Shown here one piece after another: positions 38,589-49,290 of a DNA stretch of 64,000 nt (positions are counted from its first letter, which is position 1; each line of letters begins with the position of its first letter). Made by a program: the position numbers and the translations under genes. The notes under the pieces are model-generated. The model was not told the DNA's origin and did not search any database. It saw only the letters and a program-made list of their open reading frames with translations. The DNA lies in contig CM038229.1 in assembly GCA_021442155.1 (NCBI GenBank), positions 95,574,271-95,638,270 on the forward strand. Reading direction: 5' to 3'. The DNA is from Cymbidium sinense. Its lineage: Eukaryota; Streptophyta; Magnoliopsida; Asparagales; Orchidaceae.

Positions 38589-38624
<36 letters not shown>

Positions 38625-40031
38625 AAATAAAGATTTTTACTATCAATATACAATACAAATTTTTATTCATTTATATATCTAATAAGTAAAATAAGATGTT
38701 TACTTATTTAATAATTTACTATGCTTAAAAGTTACATATCTCTCTAAAAAACGAATAATAATGATATTCTTTATGTGATATTCAAGATTAAAGTGTTATA
38801 TTTCTAAAAGATAAACTTTAACTATTTGAGATGTAAATATATAAGAATTGTGTGGTATATATGTGTGTGTAAATCTCCATATTTTTATGTTATGTTTAAA
38901 TATAAATTTATTTTATATATTTTTGTTATTTTAAAATAAATAATATTATTCTCAAAATATTCAAAATAATTTTGGGCATTTCAAAATTTTTAAAATAATT
39001 ATCATCATCAAATATATTTTATTTCAAATAAAAATATAAATAAAATAAAATTATAATATTTACTAAAATAATTAATTAGTTGACTTCTGTAGAATTAAAA
39101 GATTTTAAGCTGAAATTCAAGTTTTTAATTAAGAGTGGCACAGGGAAAAAATACAAATAAAATTTTTTTATTCAAGATTAACTTTAGTATGTGAGTTAAA
39201 TTAGAAATATTTATTTATTTAGATCAATATATCAAATTTAAGGTACGTTTCTTAATTTATTATTTATTTTTATTGAATCGTTATCTTTTTTTTTTCAAAT
39301 CTTTTGCAGTAGATCTGTCCATGCCCATTGCAGGAGGGCTTCTCTCCATCGATTCCTCGAGAAGAGAAAGGATAGGTAAGTAATAGGATTCACCCCTAAT
39401 TCTTTTTTTTTTTTTCAATAAATAATGGTAAATTGATATTAATTTAATATATAATCACTTAAGATTACTATTTGTTTTCTCTATTTTGTGAATTTTTTTA
39501 ATATCCACAGTTCAATATGTTTTTTTTCCAAAAAAATTCATATCTAGTACACATTTTTATGCATTTACCTATCTAATACTTAAATTTTCATATTTACAAA
39601 TATATCACTTTTTATATGTATGAAAAGGTGTATTTTATTTTAAAATTATTTATTATGATATTTTGATGTGATAATAAAGATTTGGATGCTCTATATGTAA
39701 ATATAAAAATTTAAGTATTGGATATGTAAATAGAAAAGAATTGTGTGCTATAGAAGTATCTTTTTTTTTAATTGTAAGTTAAACAACATAATATTTCTTT
39801 TATATTTTAATCAGAAAAACATGTGAATATATATATAAACACATGAAATGAAGTATAATTAAATACCAATTAATCTTATAATTTAAATTTTTTTAACTGA
39901 ATTTATTTTATTTTAAATACAGGATAAATAGGAATGCACCTTATATAGTTAAGGATTTGTCAGAAACGAAGGCAGAGAAGAGCCTATCATGGCTTGCATT
40001 GGGCCACAACTCTAGTTTCAGTTCAGAGTGA
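37104..40031 (+). CDS. JAZ: JAZ/TIFY jasmonate co-repressor, Jas motif frameshifted
   Basis: Five exons with GT-AG junctions: 37104-37254, 38039-38192, 38277-38479, 39310-39375 and 39923-40031. The encoded order is that of a TIFY10-type JAZ: N-terminal FAVTCSLLSRFLKEN and YGDLQG, then TMNLFPGSD, the TIFY motif LTIFYDGKVMVFDNFPAM (which recruits NINJA and TOPLESS), a proline-rich linker, and the Jas motif, which binds COI1 with jasmonoyl-isoleucine and also MYC2. Across the exon 4/5 junction, ASLHRFLEKRKDR and INRNAPY are readable, but only if one base is restored in GCAGGAGG near 39337, where family members encode PIARRAS. As written, the frame hits TAA just after exon 5 starts, giving about 192 residues without a proper Jas motif. 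With the base restored, length would be 227. The intron splitting Jas is the family's usual site of alternative splicing. Real truncation or a consensus error; the gene identity is secure. Confidence 0.85.
38591..38620 (+). repeat. (GA)n microsatellite in JAZ intron 3
   Basis: About 14 GA units directly left of a MITE-like segment. Confidence 0.9.
38621..38885. mobile_element. Diverged MITE in JAZ intron 3
   Basis: The right end, ATAAGAATTGTGTGGTATAT and TGTGTAAATCTCC, matches the right inverted repeat of the 32439-32712 MITE. The left part (TTTTATTCATTTATATATCTAAT) matches its inverted counterpart loosely. The internal ACTATGCTTAAAAG block is shared. Left boundary approximate. Confidence 0.5.
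39530..39760. mobile_element. Diverged MITE in the Jas intron
   Basis: TTCATATCTAGTACACATTT at the left, and at the right GAAAAGAATTGTGTGCTATA preceded by TTTAAGTATTGGATATGTAAA, match the same MITE family. It lies in the intron that interrupts the Jas motif. Confidence 0.5.
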
Positions 40032-40748
40032 CATAATTTTGGCAAGCTTAAAGACAATTTATAATTCAGAGCAAATCAACTTATATTTCTATGTTTTGGT
40101 GCAATATTAATGTAAAATTTATTAGCAGTAAATAATTTAGCTTATCTTTGCAATATGAATTTGTGAGTTCAAGATTATCTTGCCATGTATTTGAGCTCTC
40201 CAGCATGCATTTATTACTACTTTTAGTTTTTAATTAATGTTAAATATTGTTTAAGAGAATGCTGATTTGTTAATTTATTGGCTCAAAATGTTCTAAACAA
40301 AATTCTAATCGAATTAAATTTATTTTAATATAAATTTAAATTGATTCTTAAGATACTACATTCATTCTAAAATAAATTAAATATATTAAGATGAATTTTT
40401 TATTTAATTTCTTTTAATATCCATCTCTCGTATATATATTTATCTTTTAGTTTCCCTCATTAAACAAATTGATGAAGTACATAGAATGAGGAGTTAGAAC
40501 TAAATGCACAATTCACTATGTTTAGTTTAAGGACCTTTAAAAAAGTATTGAGCATCTAATTAGCGATAATAAATCTTAAATATTGCTTCAATTGATGATT
40601 AATCAGAGAAGTTATACATACAGAATTTGGATGTAGTTTTATGTCTAGATTCTAATAGATTAATATTATGTGGTGCTCAATTAATATATAATTATTATAT
40701 ATTATTATATTTTAATATAATATTAATTGTATGATATTATATATTTTA

Positions 40749-40784
<36 letters not shown>

Positions 40785-41279
40785 TATAATAATACATAAT
40801 ACTTCATAATAAATATATAAAAATGTATACCATAAATTTTAATTTATGTTCAATCACTTGATTAGGAAAGAATGCTTTGAACTTCTTTTTTTTTTTTTTT
40901 TGGAATGGGTATCCACCCAACATCTCATCCATCTTATGGGTGCCATGATAATTTCAATTTTGCAAAGATCACATTTATCATTCACACGCTTCGCTACTTA
41001 CTTTTCCCACCACATGATGTATCAATCGCTGGTATGAATCAACGGCCCGAGATTTTCTGCTCGTACATCAATTGAGCTAAGAGACGGTGGATAATGGATA
41101 ATGCTTTGAACTTTATACTGAAAACGCGTATGGAGAATAGTACTAGAACGTTTTCTTTCCTTGTTGGTCAACCTAAAGCGGCGCTGACTCACAAAACCTT
41201 ATGTCTTTGAATTTTTCTTGATGTTGACCACGACCTTGTGGCAGGACCGCAGGAATAAAGGAAGTTGACCATTTTATAT
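40032..41279. other. Gene-free stretch downstream of JAZ
   Basis: The first few hundred bases would include the JAZ 3' untranslated region; no single poly(A) signal stands out. An (AT)n run lies at about 40755-40780. The more balanced part at 40890-41270 has no recognised motif. Confidence 0.4.
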
Positions 41280-41412
41280 ATTTATGAGAAGATGTATTAA
41301 TATTTTTATGTAATCTTAAGTATTTGAACATTATGTATATAAATATCAAATTTTATGTATTTGATAAATAAATATATAAGAATTATGTAGTATGCATGTA
41401 AATATCCTTTTA
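41280..41412. mobile_element. Partial MITE, right half
   Basis: TATTTGATAAATAAATATAT then AAGAATTATGTAGTATGCAT and GTAAATATCC match the right half of the 32439-32712 family. No left end was found. Confidence 0.4.
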
Positions 41413-43705
41413 TTTTTAACATGATTTTAATATTTGATTAAAGTTAATAAGATATTATTCAAATTAATCAACTTTAGCAAGTTTTCATTGAAAATATTAA
41501 GCCAAAAATTCAAAATCCCATTATTTTAAGCTTACATTCTCCCAAAAGAGAGCCAAATCCTCAATCATTGAAAGTGCTATTTGGGATCAATTTTATTTTA
41601 TATTTTTATTTTTATTTTATGTTATTTTAAAATATATTTATTTGATATATTTTATTTTTTTGTTTTCAAAATAAATAATACTATTTTTTAAAAATATTCA
41701 AAATAATTTTAATTATTTTAAATATTTTTAAAAATAACAATAATCAATAAACATTTTTTACTTTAAAATAAAATATAAACAAATAAAATAAAAATATAAA
41801 ACGAAAAATAAGAAATAAAAGTGATCGAAACAGCCTCGAAGCAACCATGCAGCCATAATTTCAGCATATTTTAATTCAAAATTCTTAAAACATTATTAAA
41901 AAAGTTTTTTAAACAATAAAAACGACTAATCAGAATTAAATAAATTTCATTTAAAAAAATAAATTTTAGAATTTTTAAATACAACTATAACAAAAATAAA
42001 ACAGCCACCATTATATTCATTAAAAAGAATCAAAGTTATTTTATTCCTCGTAGTCTTTCCCCGAGCATCCCTTTATTCCATTAATTTTATGGGCATTAAA
42101 GTCCGTCAATTTATAATGCAGTTCAATTGTAATTTCCCGTTACTTTCCTTCAAAGATTAAAATATAATATATTTATAATTAAATTGATTTTAAACTGCCC
42201 AATTTCTCCATGCTATTAAACCTATGTAAAACTTATAACCTCTAATCTAATTATTAAACAATAATTACTTTGATGCACCCAAATTAATAATTTATGTCGT
42301 GTAAAATAAATAATTTAAATTTCTTTGAAAAATTATATAATTTCATAGCTTATTTTACTTTAAATACTGCTTATTGATGGCAAAAACAAAATAAAATATT
42401 AATGTAAAATTGTGTTATAATTAAAATTATTACAAAATTAAGTGGTGTTTGAGGAGGCTGCCGCTTTGCACCAGATTTAGTTTGGAAAATCACATTTCGT
42501 CAATTTTTTTTAAGAATATGTGATGAAAAAATTGTATTTTTCATTCTTATCTGGCTCCTTTAGGTTTCATTCTTACCTGGCTCCTTTAGGTGGCAGAAGA
42601 AAACTGAGATTTGATTTTTTAAAATAAAATAAATTTGTAGGCCCCTATGACAGCTTTTTTAAATAACAAATTTTTTTATAGCACCTCCATTATTTTTTTT
42701 TTTTTGGGCGACTGCAATTATCCCAAAGATAAGTGATTGCGTTTAGTAATCGCTTTGTTCAACGAGGACTTAACTAAAGTAATAATAATTTAACTAATGC
42801 TTAGAATGCTTCATAGGAAGTTTCAATGAAGAAATCCTTGGTAATTTTTTTTGTCCTTTGGGTCAAAATTAAATAAAATAATTATGCATTCAAGAAACAA
42901 ATTTCACATATGACTTGTTGGGTGGTAGTAAATTAATGACAGAAAACCAACATACACATAGATAGAGAACATAATCTTTTATGCAAAAAAAATTCAAGAA
43001 GAGAAAAATTGCGAGGCTTTATCTAATAAAAATAGTTCATTATGAGATTTAAATTATAATGTTCCACTCTTCTTCTTTGTTAGAGAACATTGAGAGATTA
43101 CAAGTTAGAGATTGAGACAACAACGTAAAAAAATAAAAGATTGCAATAGTCTTTGGTGATAGTGGGTGAATGTTAGTGATCATCAGCTCATGCTTTTTTC
43201 ACAACTTTAAATTAAGCTTTCTGATCAATCTCTCCCTCAAGTTAAGAACCAGGGTCTATTTGTAGTATTTTAAAAGTGTTTTAATAATTTTAGCTTAATT
43301 CTTAAAACACTCAACAGACCATCTGTGATGATTCATTCGATCATAAATCTTTCATTCAACATTTTAGTATTGTAATGATCTCAAATTTAGTTATCTTTAG
43401 TTTGTTGAATTACTTGATATTACTATAATCATACTAGCTATAACTATAAAATTTATTTTTTATGATTAATAAAATAAATAAATAATTATCAATAAGTAAT
43501 AATTTTATTCATTTCCTTGCATTTAGTTTCATTTGATAAAAGATTATTCAAAATTCTATTGAAGAAAGAATTCTTCATCTTTTATACTTAAATTTATTAC
43601 TTTTTTGATACATGTTCATACATCAATGATACTCTTTGAATATGAAATTTAGTTATTTGGTTTTAACTCTTGAGACGTATCTTCATGTCTCTTGTTTGCC
43701 ACATG
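41413..43705. other. Gene-free AT-rich stretch
   Basis: No gene recognised. It includes a 25-bp tandem duplication at about 42542-42592 (CATTCTTAYCTGGCTCCTTT twice). Confidence 0.4.
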
Positions 43706-44019
43706 CACCACGTTGGATAATTTTTTAAAATAAGTATGATTAAAAATATAATTAGTAATTTAAATATCTAACAAATAAAATTTAAATATAGATAGTTATC
43801 CGTTAATGCCACTTATTTTTGTCACTACATATAAGTCCGTTAAACTGACAACTTACAATGTAACTTATATAAACTTAGATCCAAAATAATCTAAAACTAT
43901 AGTTGGTAAAAGTCAGAAATAAGCTAATTATACTTATATTTAAATTTTATTTGTTAGATATTTAAATTATTAATTATGTTTTAAACCATATTTATTTTAA
44001 AAAAATTCCCCACCACGTT
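43706..44019. mobile_element. Mutator-type MITE with perfect 9-bp target duplication
   Basis: The element spans 43715-44010 (296 bp) and is flanked by CACCACGTT at 43706-43714 and 44011-44019. Inverted ends are GGATAATTTTTTAAAATAAG and, on the other strand, GGGAATTTTTTTAAAATAAA. Pairing extends for about 80 bp through AAATATCTAACAAATAAAAT and its mirror TATTTAAATTTTATTTGTTA. A 9-bp duplication is diagnostic of Mutator-like elements. No coding capacity. Confidence 0.85.
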
Positions 44020-44910
44020 TTGGTCAAAATGTGAAAAATCATATGAGCTATTAATGATCAAAATATTTGGCTTGAGAACCTTAACAAAATTCTGCAATGT
44101 TTTTCAAGTGAAATGTCCTCATCCGGACCTCTTCAAGGGGCACTTATAAACAATTCGTGTTCTTAGTTTCTCTGATATGCAGATCGAAACGAACAAACAA
44201 ACAAACCCATCCACAAAACCTTACTTTGTTTCCATCAACTAATCTTAACGCGTGTTTCAGAAAATTACATCACTGTTCAGAAATATTAGATTGCATAAGA
44301 AGAAAACATCAATAGTTAATAACTATTATTTAGAAGATTCAATACAAGTTACTTCTGTAAAAGTGAAATTAAGATTCGAAGACAAACGACAATGCAACCT
44401 TATAGGCCATAATAACACTGCAATTTAATTACAGACTGAAAACAAGCATGGAATGCTGCATAAAATTCATCTATGGCGAATGGAAACACCTAATGCATTG
44501 TTTAACATCAATATAAACAAGCATACCAATTCCTACAGAATGTAAAGCCATGAAAAATGATAATCCATCATATAAAATGCACAAAAGAAAAAAAATGTCT
44601 TCTCTTATAATATAATGATTTTATATGTACTGCAACAAAGGATTAAAGATTGCATATATAAACAAAGTTATGATTCTAAGCATACAAAAAAAAAAAAAAA
44701 AGGTTATCTTAATCTTTATATTGTTGCCTGTTGGAGGCTTATAATCAAGTTAGTGTTGGCATGCAGTACAATAGTGATTCTGCGTCATTGTTGTTCCACA
44801 ATTAGCAGAATATATGGCCACACGAAAGAAATAAGCTTTATGATCTATCTCAAACTAAACAGATAAGTATTAAAAAATGTGTTTTAGGGTTTGGAGAGAA
44901 ATTATCATGT
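44020..44910. other. Gene-free stretch
   Basis: AT-rich, no recognised gene. It could hold the 3' end of the RBR remnant that lies to the right on the minus strand. Confidence 0.35.
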
Positions 44911-45370
44911 TCAAGTATCTATTTGAAATGAGTATAGAATTTTTTCTCTTATAATATAATTGTAGCGACAGGTTGTTAAACAATAGCTTCGCCTGCATTT
45001 TAAAGATAAGCAACCGGACACCTTCTCCACATAAAAGCGCCAAAATGGGCACCTCTTCCATCCCATCTTCAACGGCAGTTCCATAAGCTTCAAATATTCT
45101 ACCTTTATCTCATCGTTCCAAGCTTCTGAAAATCCACACAAGCCAGAAAATTTATAATTAGGCATAATTATAACCTTAATTAGCAAATTAGGCACTGTAA
45201 AAAAAATTAGTAAAATCTGACCTGGTTTGTCCTTACATTCAGACAAGATCCACGCCTTCGCGATTTAGATATATTTCTTTTCACTTCGGCTCGCTCAAAA
45301 TGCCTTTCACCGCAGATCTTGCACAGCCAGGGCCACGCCAAGGAGGAGCTTCGGCCGTAGTCCACATATT
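44911..45370 (-). pseudogene. RBR-type (RING-IBR-RING) ubiquitin ligase fragment
   Basis: On the minus strand, AWNDEIKVEYLKLMELPLK, then WKRCPFWRFYVEKVSGC and LSLKCRRSYCLTTC, follow an acceptor-like TTTTCAG near 45127. Plant RBR ligases have WRRCP.C.FYVE...GC....CRCG..FCY.CG at the IBR/RING2 part, so the first cysteine pair and the SGC..LKCR core are visible. The second Cys of the CPxC pair is replaced (CPFW) and the RCG..FCY part is scrambled. Further upstream (45370-45200) is KYVDYGRSSSLAWPWLCKICGE, possibly a preceding exon with a CxxC. Decayed and partial; the gene may have been cut by transposon insertion. Confidence 0.45.
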
Positions 45371-45450
45371 TCATAATTTTTTGCCCACCGTTTAGGTATT
45401 TTTTACCCTAAATGCTGAATTTATTTTAGATCTAGTTATATATGGCTTTA

Positions 45451-45674
45451 TTTTGTATGAATCACTTATTTAGTTGTATTGTTAGGCTAAATTGAGTTAT
45501 AATACTTTTGTTTGATTAGATTTGAGTATTTTGTAAATGCATATGAGTTTTAGGGCTTACGTTAGTGTTTTTTATTAATTAGAGGTTACATATGATATTA
45601 TTTTGTATGATTCACTTATTTAGTTGTATTGTTAGGCTAGTTTGAGTTATAATACCTTTGTTTGATTAGATTTG
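45451..45674 (+). repeat. Direct duplication with 150-bp period
   Basis: Bases 45451-45524 (TTTTGTATGAATCACTTATT onward through GTTAGGCT) recur at 45601-45674 with few differences. The sequence between is only weakly similar to that before the first copy. Confidence 0.8.
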
Positions 45675-46413
45675 TTTATATGATTTCCTTATTTATATGG
45701 GATTTGCAAAATAATGATTATATAATTGCCCTATAGTCAATATGGACACTAATTGTAATAATGTTATTGCCGTTTTAATTTAAGTGAAAAAAAACCTTTG
45801 TCTTTACAATCCTATGAGGATCTCTTTGATTAAAATCCATACATTAAGGTGTTTTTCCTTGTTCCTTAATAGTTAGGATATGTATGACATCTCCCTATTT
45901 AAATTAAAAGCTAGCATTGAAAAGCTTATCCTCAATCATGCACCATTCTCATAATGTGACAACTCTAGTGCAGAAAATATTAAAGATTATTAGTACTTTC
46001 TTCTCCCTTATGTAGATCAAAGTCATATTAGTAACGACATTTCAAAAAATCTATAAATATAGCTTATTTCTATACATTTTAAATAGAGTTTTCATAAATA
46101 AAGTTCATTTGTATAGAGTTTTCATAAATATAGCTTATTTCTATCCAACATCATTCATCCACTTAAATATCCTCAATACTACCTCTACCATTGCTAGAGG
46201 ATGTTCATAGTTCAATTCTTATACATTGCATCATACCTTCTACATGTGGAAAATGGTGAGTACTTATAATATTATATACTATGGACTATATTTAATGAAA
46301 TCATTTCAATTAAGCTATTCTTATGATTATTTTTTATCAATTTTTACAAGGAATAATTATGCCTATTATTTGCTACTCTCAAATTATTTAATCATATGTG
46401 GAATATATATACC
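45675..46413. other. Left flank of copy C
   Basis: No gene recognised. 45673-45723 (GTTTATATGATTTCCTTATT and GGATTTGCAAAATAATG) has a relative at 53777-53855 on the other side of the C arm. A short imperfect repeat, GAGTTTTCATAAATA, lies near 46086-46130. Confidence 0.4.
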
Positions 46414-47199
46414 TGTTGACCTCACTTTTGGAGTGAACTTTCAACTTCTCCATCTTAGACATAGGACTCCTCTAGATACTAAGAGTTCTTTAGTCTTAAG
46501 ACACTTCGATGATTAGGTGAACACTTAACCTAACCCTAGAGACTTAGAGGAGTTAGCCATAGGAATAGGTTATGTCTTGCAGGTATTAGGATTTGCCTAC
46601 CTAGCTTGAACTCAATCATTGCTTCCTTCTTTCAAACCAAACTTCAAATTCAAATCATAAATCAATTCCAACTCAATTGATTTTCTCAAATCATAAATCA
46701 ATTCCAAATCAAATAATTGAAACCCATGATTGAATGTAAATCCCAAAATCTTTCCTAAGCCCTTTTCATCTTATGAACTTAGCTCAAATCAAATCCAAAT
46801 CACTCCAAACTCAAAAAATTTTCTCATAACCCATTTATATTCTCATTTATATTCATAAATATAAATGAAATATAAATTCAAATAAAACTAAATTCAAAGC
46901 TCAAATCAAAATCCGACTTATATCATTTAAGCTAATTTCTTGATTTAGCCAAAATCATTCTCAAATCAATTCAAACCCTTGGATTCTCTTTTCAAACAAT
47001 CACTTATTCAATCACATGCTCAAACATAAACATAAACTACAATCATCAAACCAAAATCAAACTAACCCAAGTCAAACCCATGTTCATCCTTTTGACTTGA
47101 AATTATCAAATGAACCAAAACCCATTTGACTCCAAATCACTTGCAATTGAATTTATATTTCCATCACAAGTCCATATATGAGTTCAATCAAACTTGAAT

Positions 47200-48010
47200 C
47201 AAGCCTTGATCAATTGACCCATTTAGGCTCACTTGACCCAAATTGACCTAAAGCACCTTTTTTTTTTAAGTTTTATTTCAACCCAAATTGGATTGAACTA
47301 AGCCCAACCTCATATTGTGATCCTAGAATGATAAATCACTCAAATTGGGTCAAACAAAGTCACACTTAGCCTTTGACCAAGTCAACATTTAACCCAAATG
47401 AAATCCAAACTAGCCAAAATCTATCATATGCCAAATTGATTGAAACCATTGATCTAAATTAATTCATAATCAATGATTGAACTTGACCAAGCCATCAATT
47501 GAGCCAAACCAAGCCTAATTGGCCACTTGACCTAAGTTGACCCAAATTGACCTAAAAAATCAAAATGGGTCAAATCTTGATCTAAGCCAAATTTGTGCAA
47601 CCAATGGCTCAAGTTCATTCCAAATCACTTGTTGAACTTGACCAAAGCTTCAATTGATTAATTAGACTAACTTGAATTGACCATAAACCCAACTTGACCT
47701 AAAATGTCAAATCAACTTGAAATCAAACCAAATTAAAATTGATTGAAACCAAAGCTTGCAATACATTTCAAATGATCAACCAAGCCTAAACCAACCATGA
47801 CCTAATCATTTTGGGTCAAATGGGTCAAATTGGTCAACTTGGCCCATTTGACCTAAATGAACCTAAATGAACTAAAACCAAATCTAAACCAAATTGAATC
47901 AAATCAATGATATCCATAGACTCTAAATGATCATTTGAACTTGAACCCTAACCCATGATTTGACCTAATTTGACCAATTGGTCAACTAACCAATTGATCT
48001 AACTTGACCT
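47200..48010 (-). repeat. TTGACC (W-box-like) array, copy C
   Basis: TTGACC, TTGACCCA and GGTCAA variants recur as in copies A and B, with more point changes. Confidence 0.65.
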
Positions 48011-49039
48011 AAATGGGTCAAATTGAATTCAAATCAAATGAACTCCAAATCACTTAAAATTTGGTCCAACCTATTTTGAATCATTTTAAATCTACCCAAA
48101 TCAAAATAATGGCCAAATGACCACTTTGCCCTTATCTCAAAGGATATCCTATGACCAAATTCACTTGGAATTTGGTCATTTCTTTCTCAAGGCCACTTGA
48201 CATCCTCTAGTGGTCCACATGGACACCAAGGAGGGTGGTGAACATGACCCAATGAGCTTGGGTCAGCCATGACAAGCCAAGGCCAAACCAACTTCTCCAA
48301 TGAAAATTGAACACTTGGATCACCAAATGCACTCACCAGCACATGGGCATCCACTCTCCTTCACTCCACTACCCAAAATGACCCACATGGGGTGTTTGGT
48401 AGCTCAAACTAAGCCTCCAATCCATGTCATTGATAAAAAATGGCAAACAACCCATCAACGTCCATCCAAGGAGGAGGAAATATACTCCCTCTCATTCCCA
48501 CTCAAACCACAAGCATTCATTTCCGAGCTAAAGAGATTCAATCGAAGCCTCCTTAAGCTTTTCCAAGCCATTCCCAAGCTCCCTTAATTTCCCTTCTTGG
48601 TTTTGGTCAAAGCCAAAATAGGGAGGTGAATTGAAAATCCATCTCACTCAATTCTCCATCAAAATCAAATTAACCTTGCACACACCATCGTGGACTTCAT
48701 CATGCTCAACCAAGTTGTTTCCCAAGTCTCCAGCCATGGGAAGCATCACTTCAATCAAAGCCGATCACCATTTAAGGGGAGCTTGGTCAAGAGCAATCTA
48801 CTTCAACTCAAGACCTAATTCCTTCAGCTTCATCTCACTAGACAAAACTACCTCCTCCGTTGGAAGCACCGGTGATAGCCTGAGATAATTGCTCAAAACC
48901 GTAGCCATAGGAAAATTTGGTTGGTCCTTTTGAAGGAAATTATCACCCCTTGAAATCTTAACCTGGATGTGCATCCCCTCCTTAGAAGGTGTGGGCATTT
49001 TGATCCCAATCCAGCTCGTGAGTTCGAATTGAACAAAGA

Positions 49040-49290
49040 GAGACGAACGGTGTTTGTTTCTTATCGCCGTGAAGGAGAAGGATCACACGCCGTCCGTCCG
49101 TCATTGGAACGGGATGTGATTAGATCATGCTAGATCCCCTTTGATTTAAACCTAAAGCTGGATTAATCGACCATACGATCTTACGGACAACAGAGAAGAC
49201 TCATCCGTCGCCGCTAACTCGATGGATGTGACAACTTAAATAACCTATCTCATCACACCACATGGAAAGCGCCGCGCCGCCATGTGATCC
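49040..49290. other. CpG-bearing patch, copy C
   Basis: CG-rich stretch (CGCCGTCCGTCCGTC near 49089, GCGCCGCGCCGCC near 49268) at the same place in the arm as 8720-8835. Confidence 0.55.

Noticed and set aside
44615..44866. 83-codon plus-strand open frame
   Set aside because: Contains a poly-A tract giving a lysine run and shows no domain; ordinary for AT-rich DNA.
48300..48888. Plus-strand open frames of 85-95 codons in copy C
   Set aside because: Equivalent arm positions in B and D are not open in the same frame, so coding is not supported.
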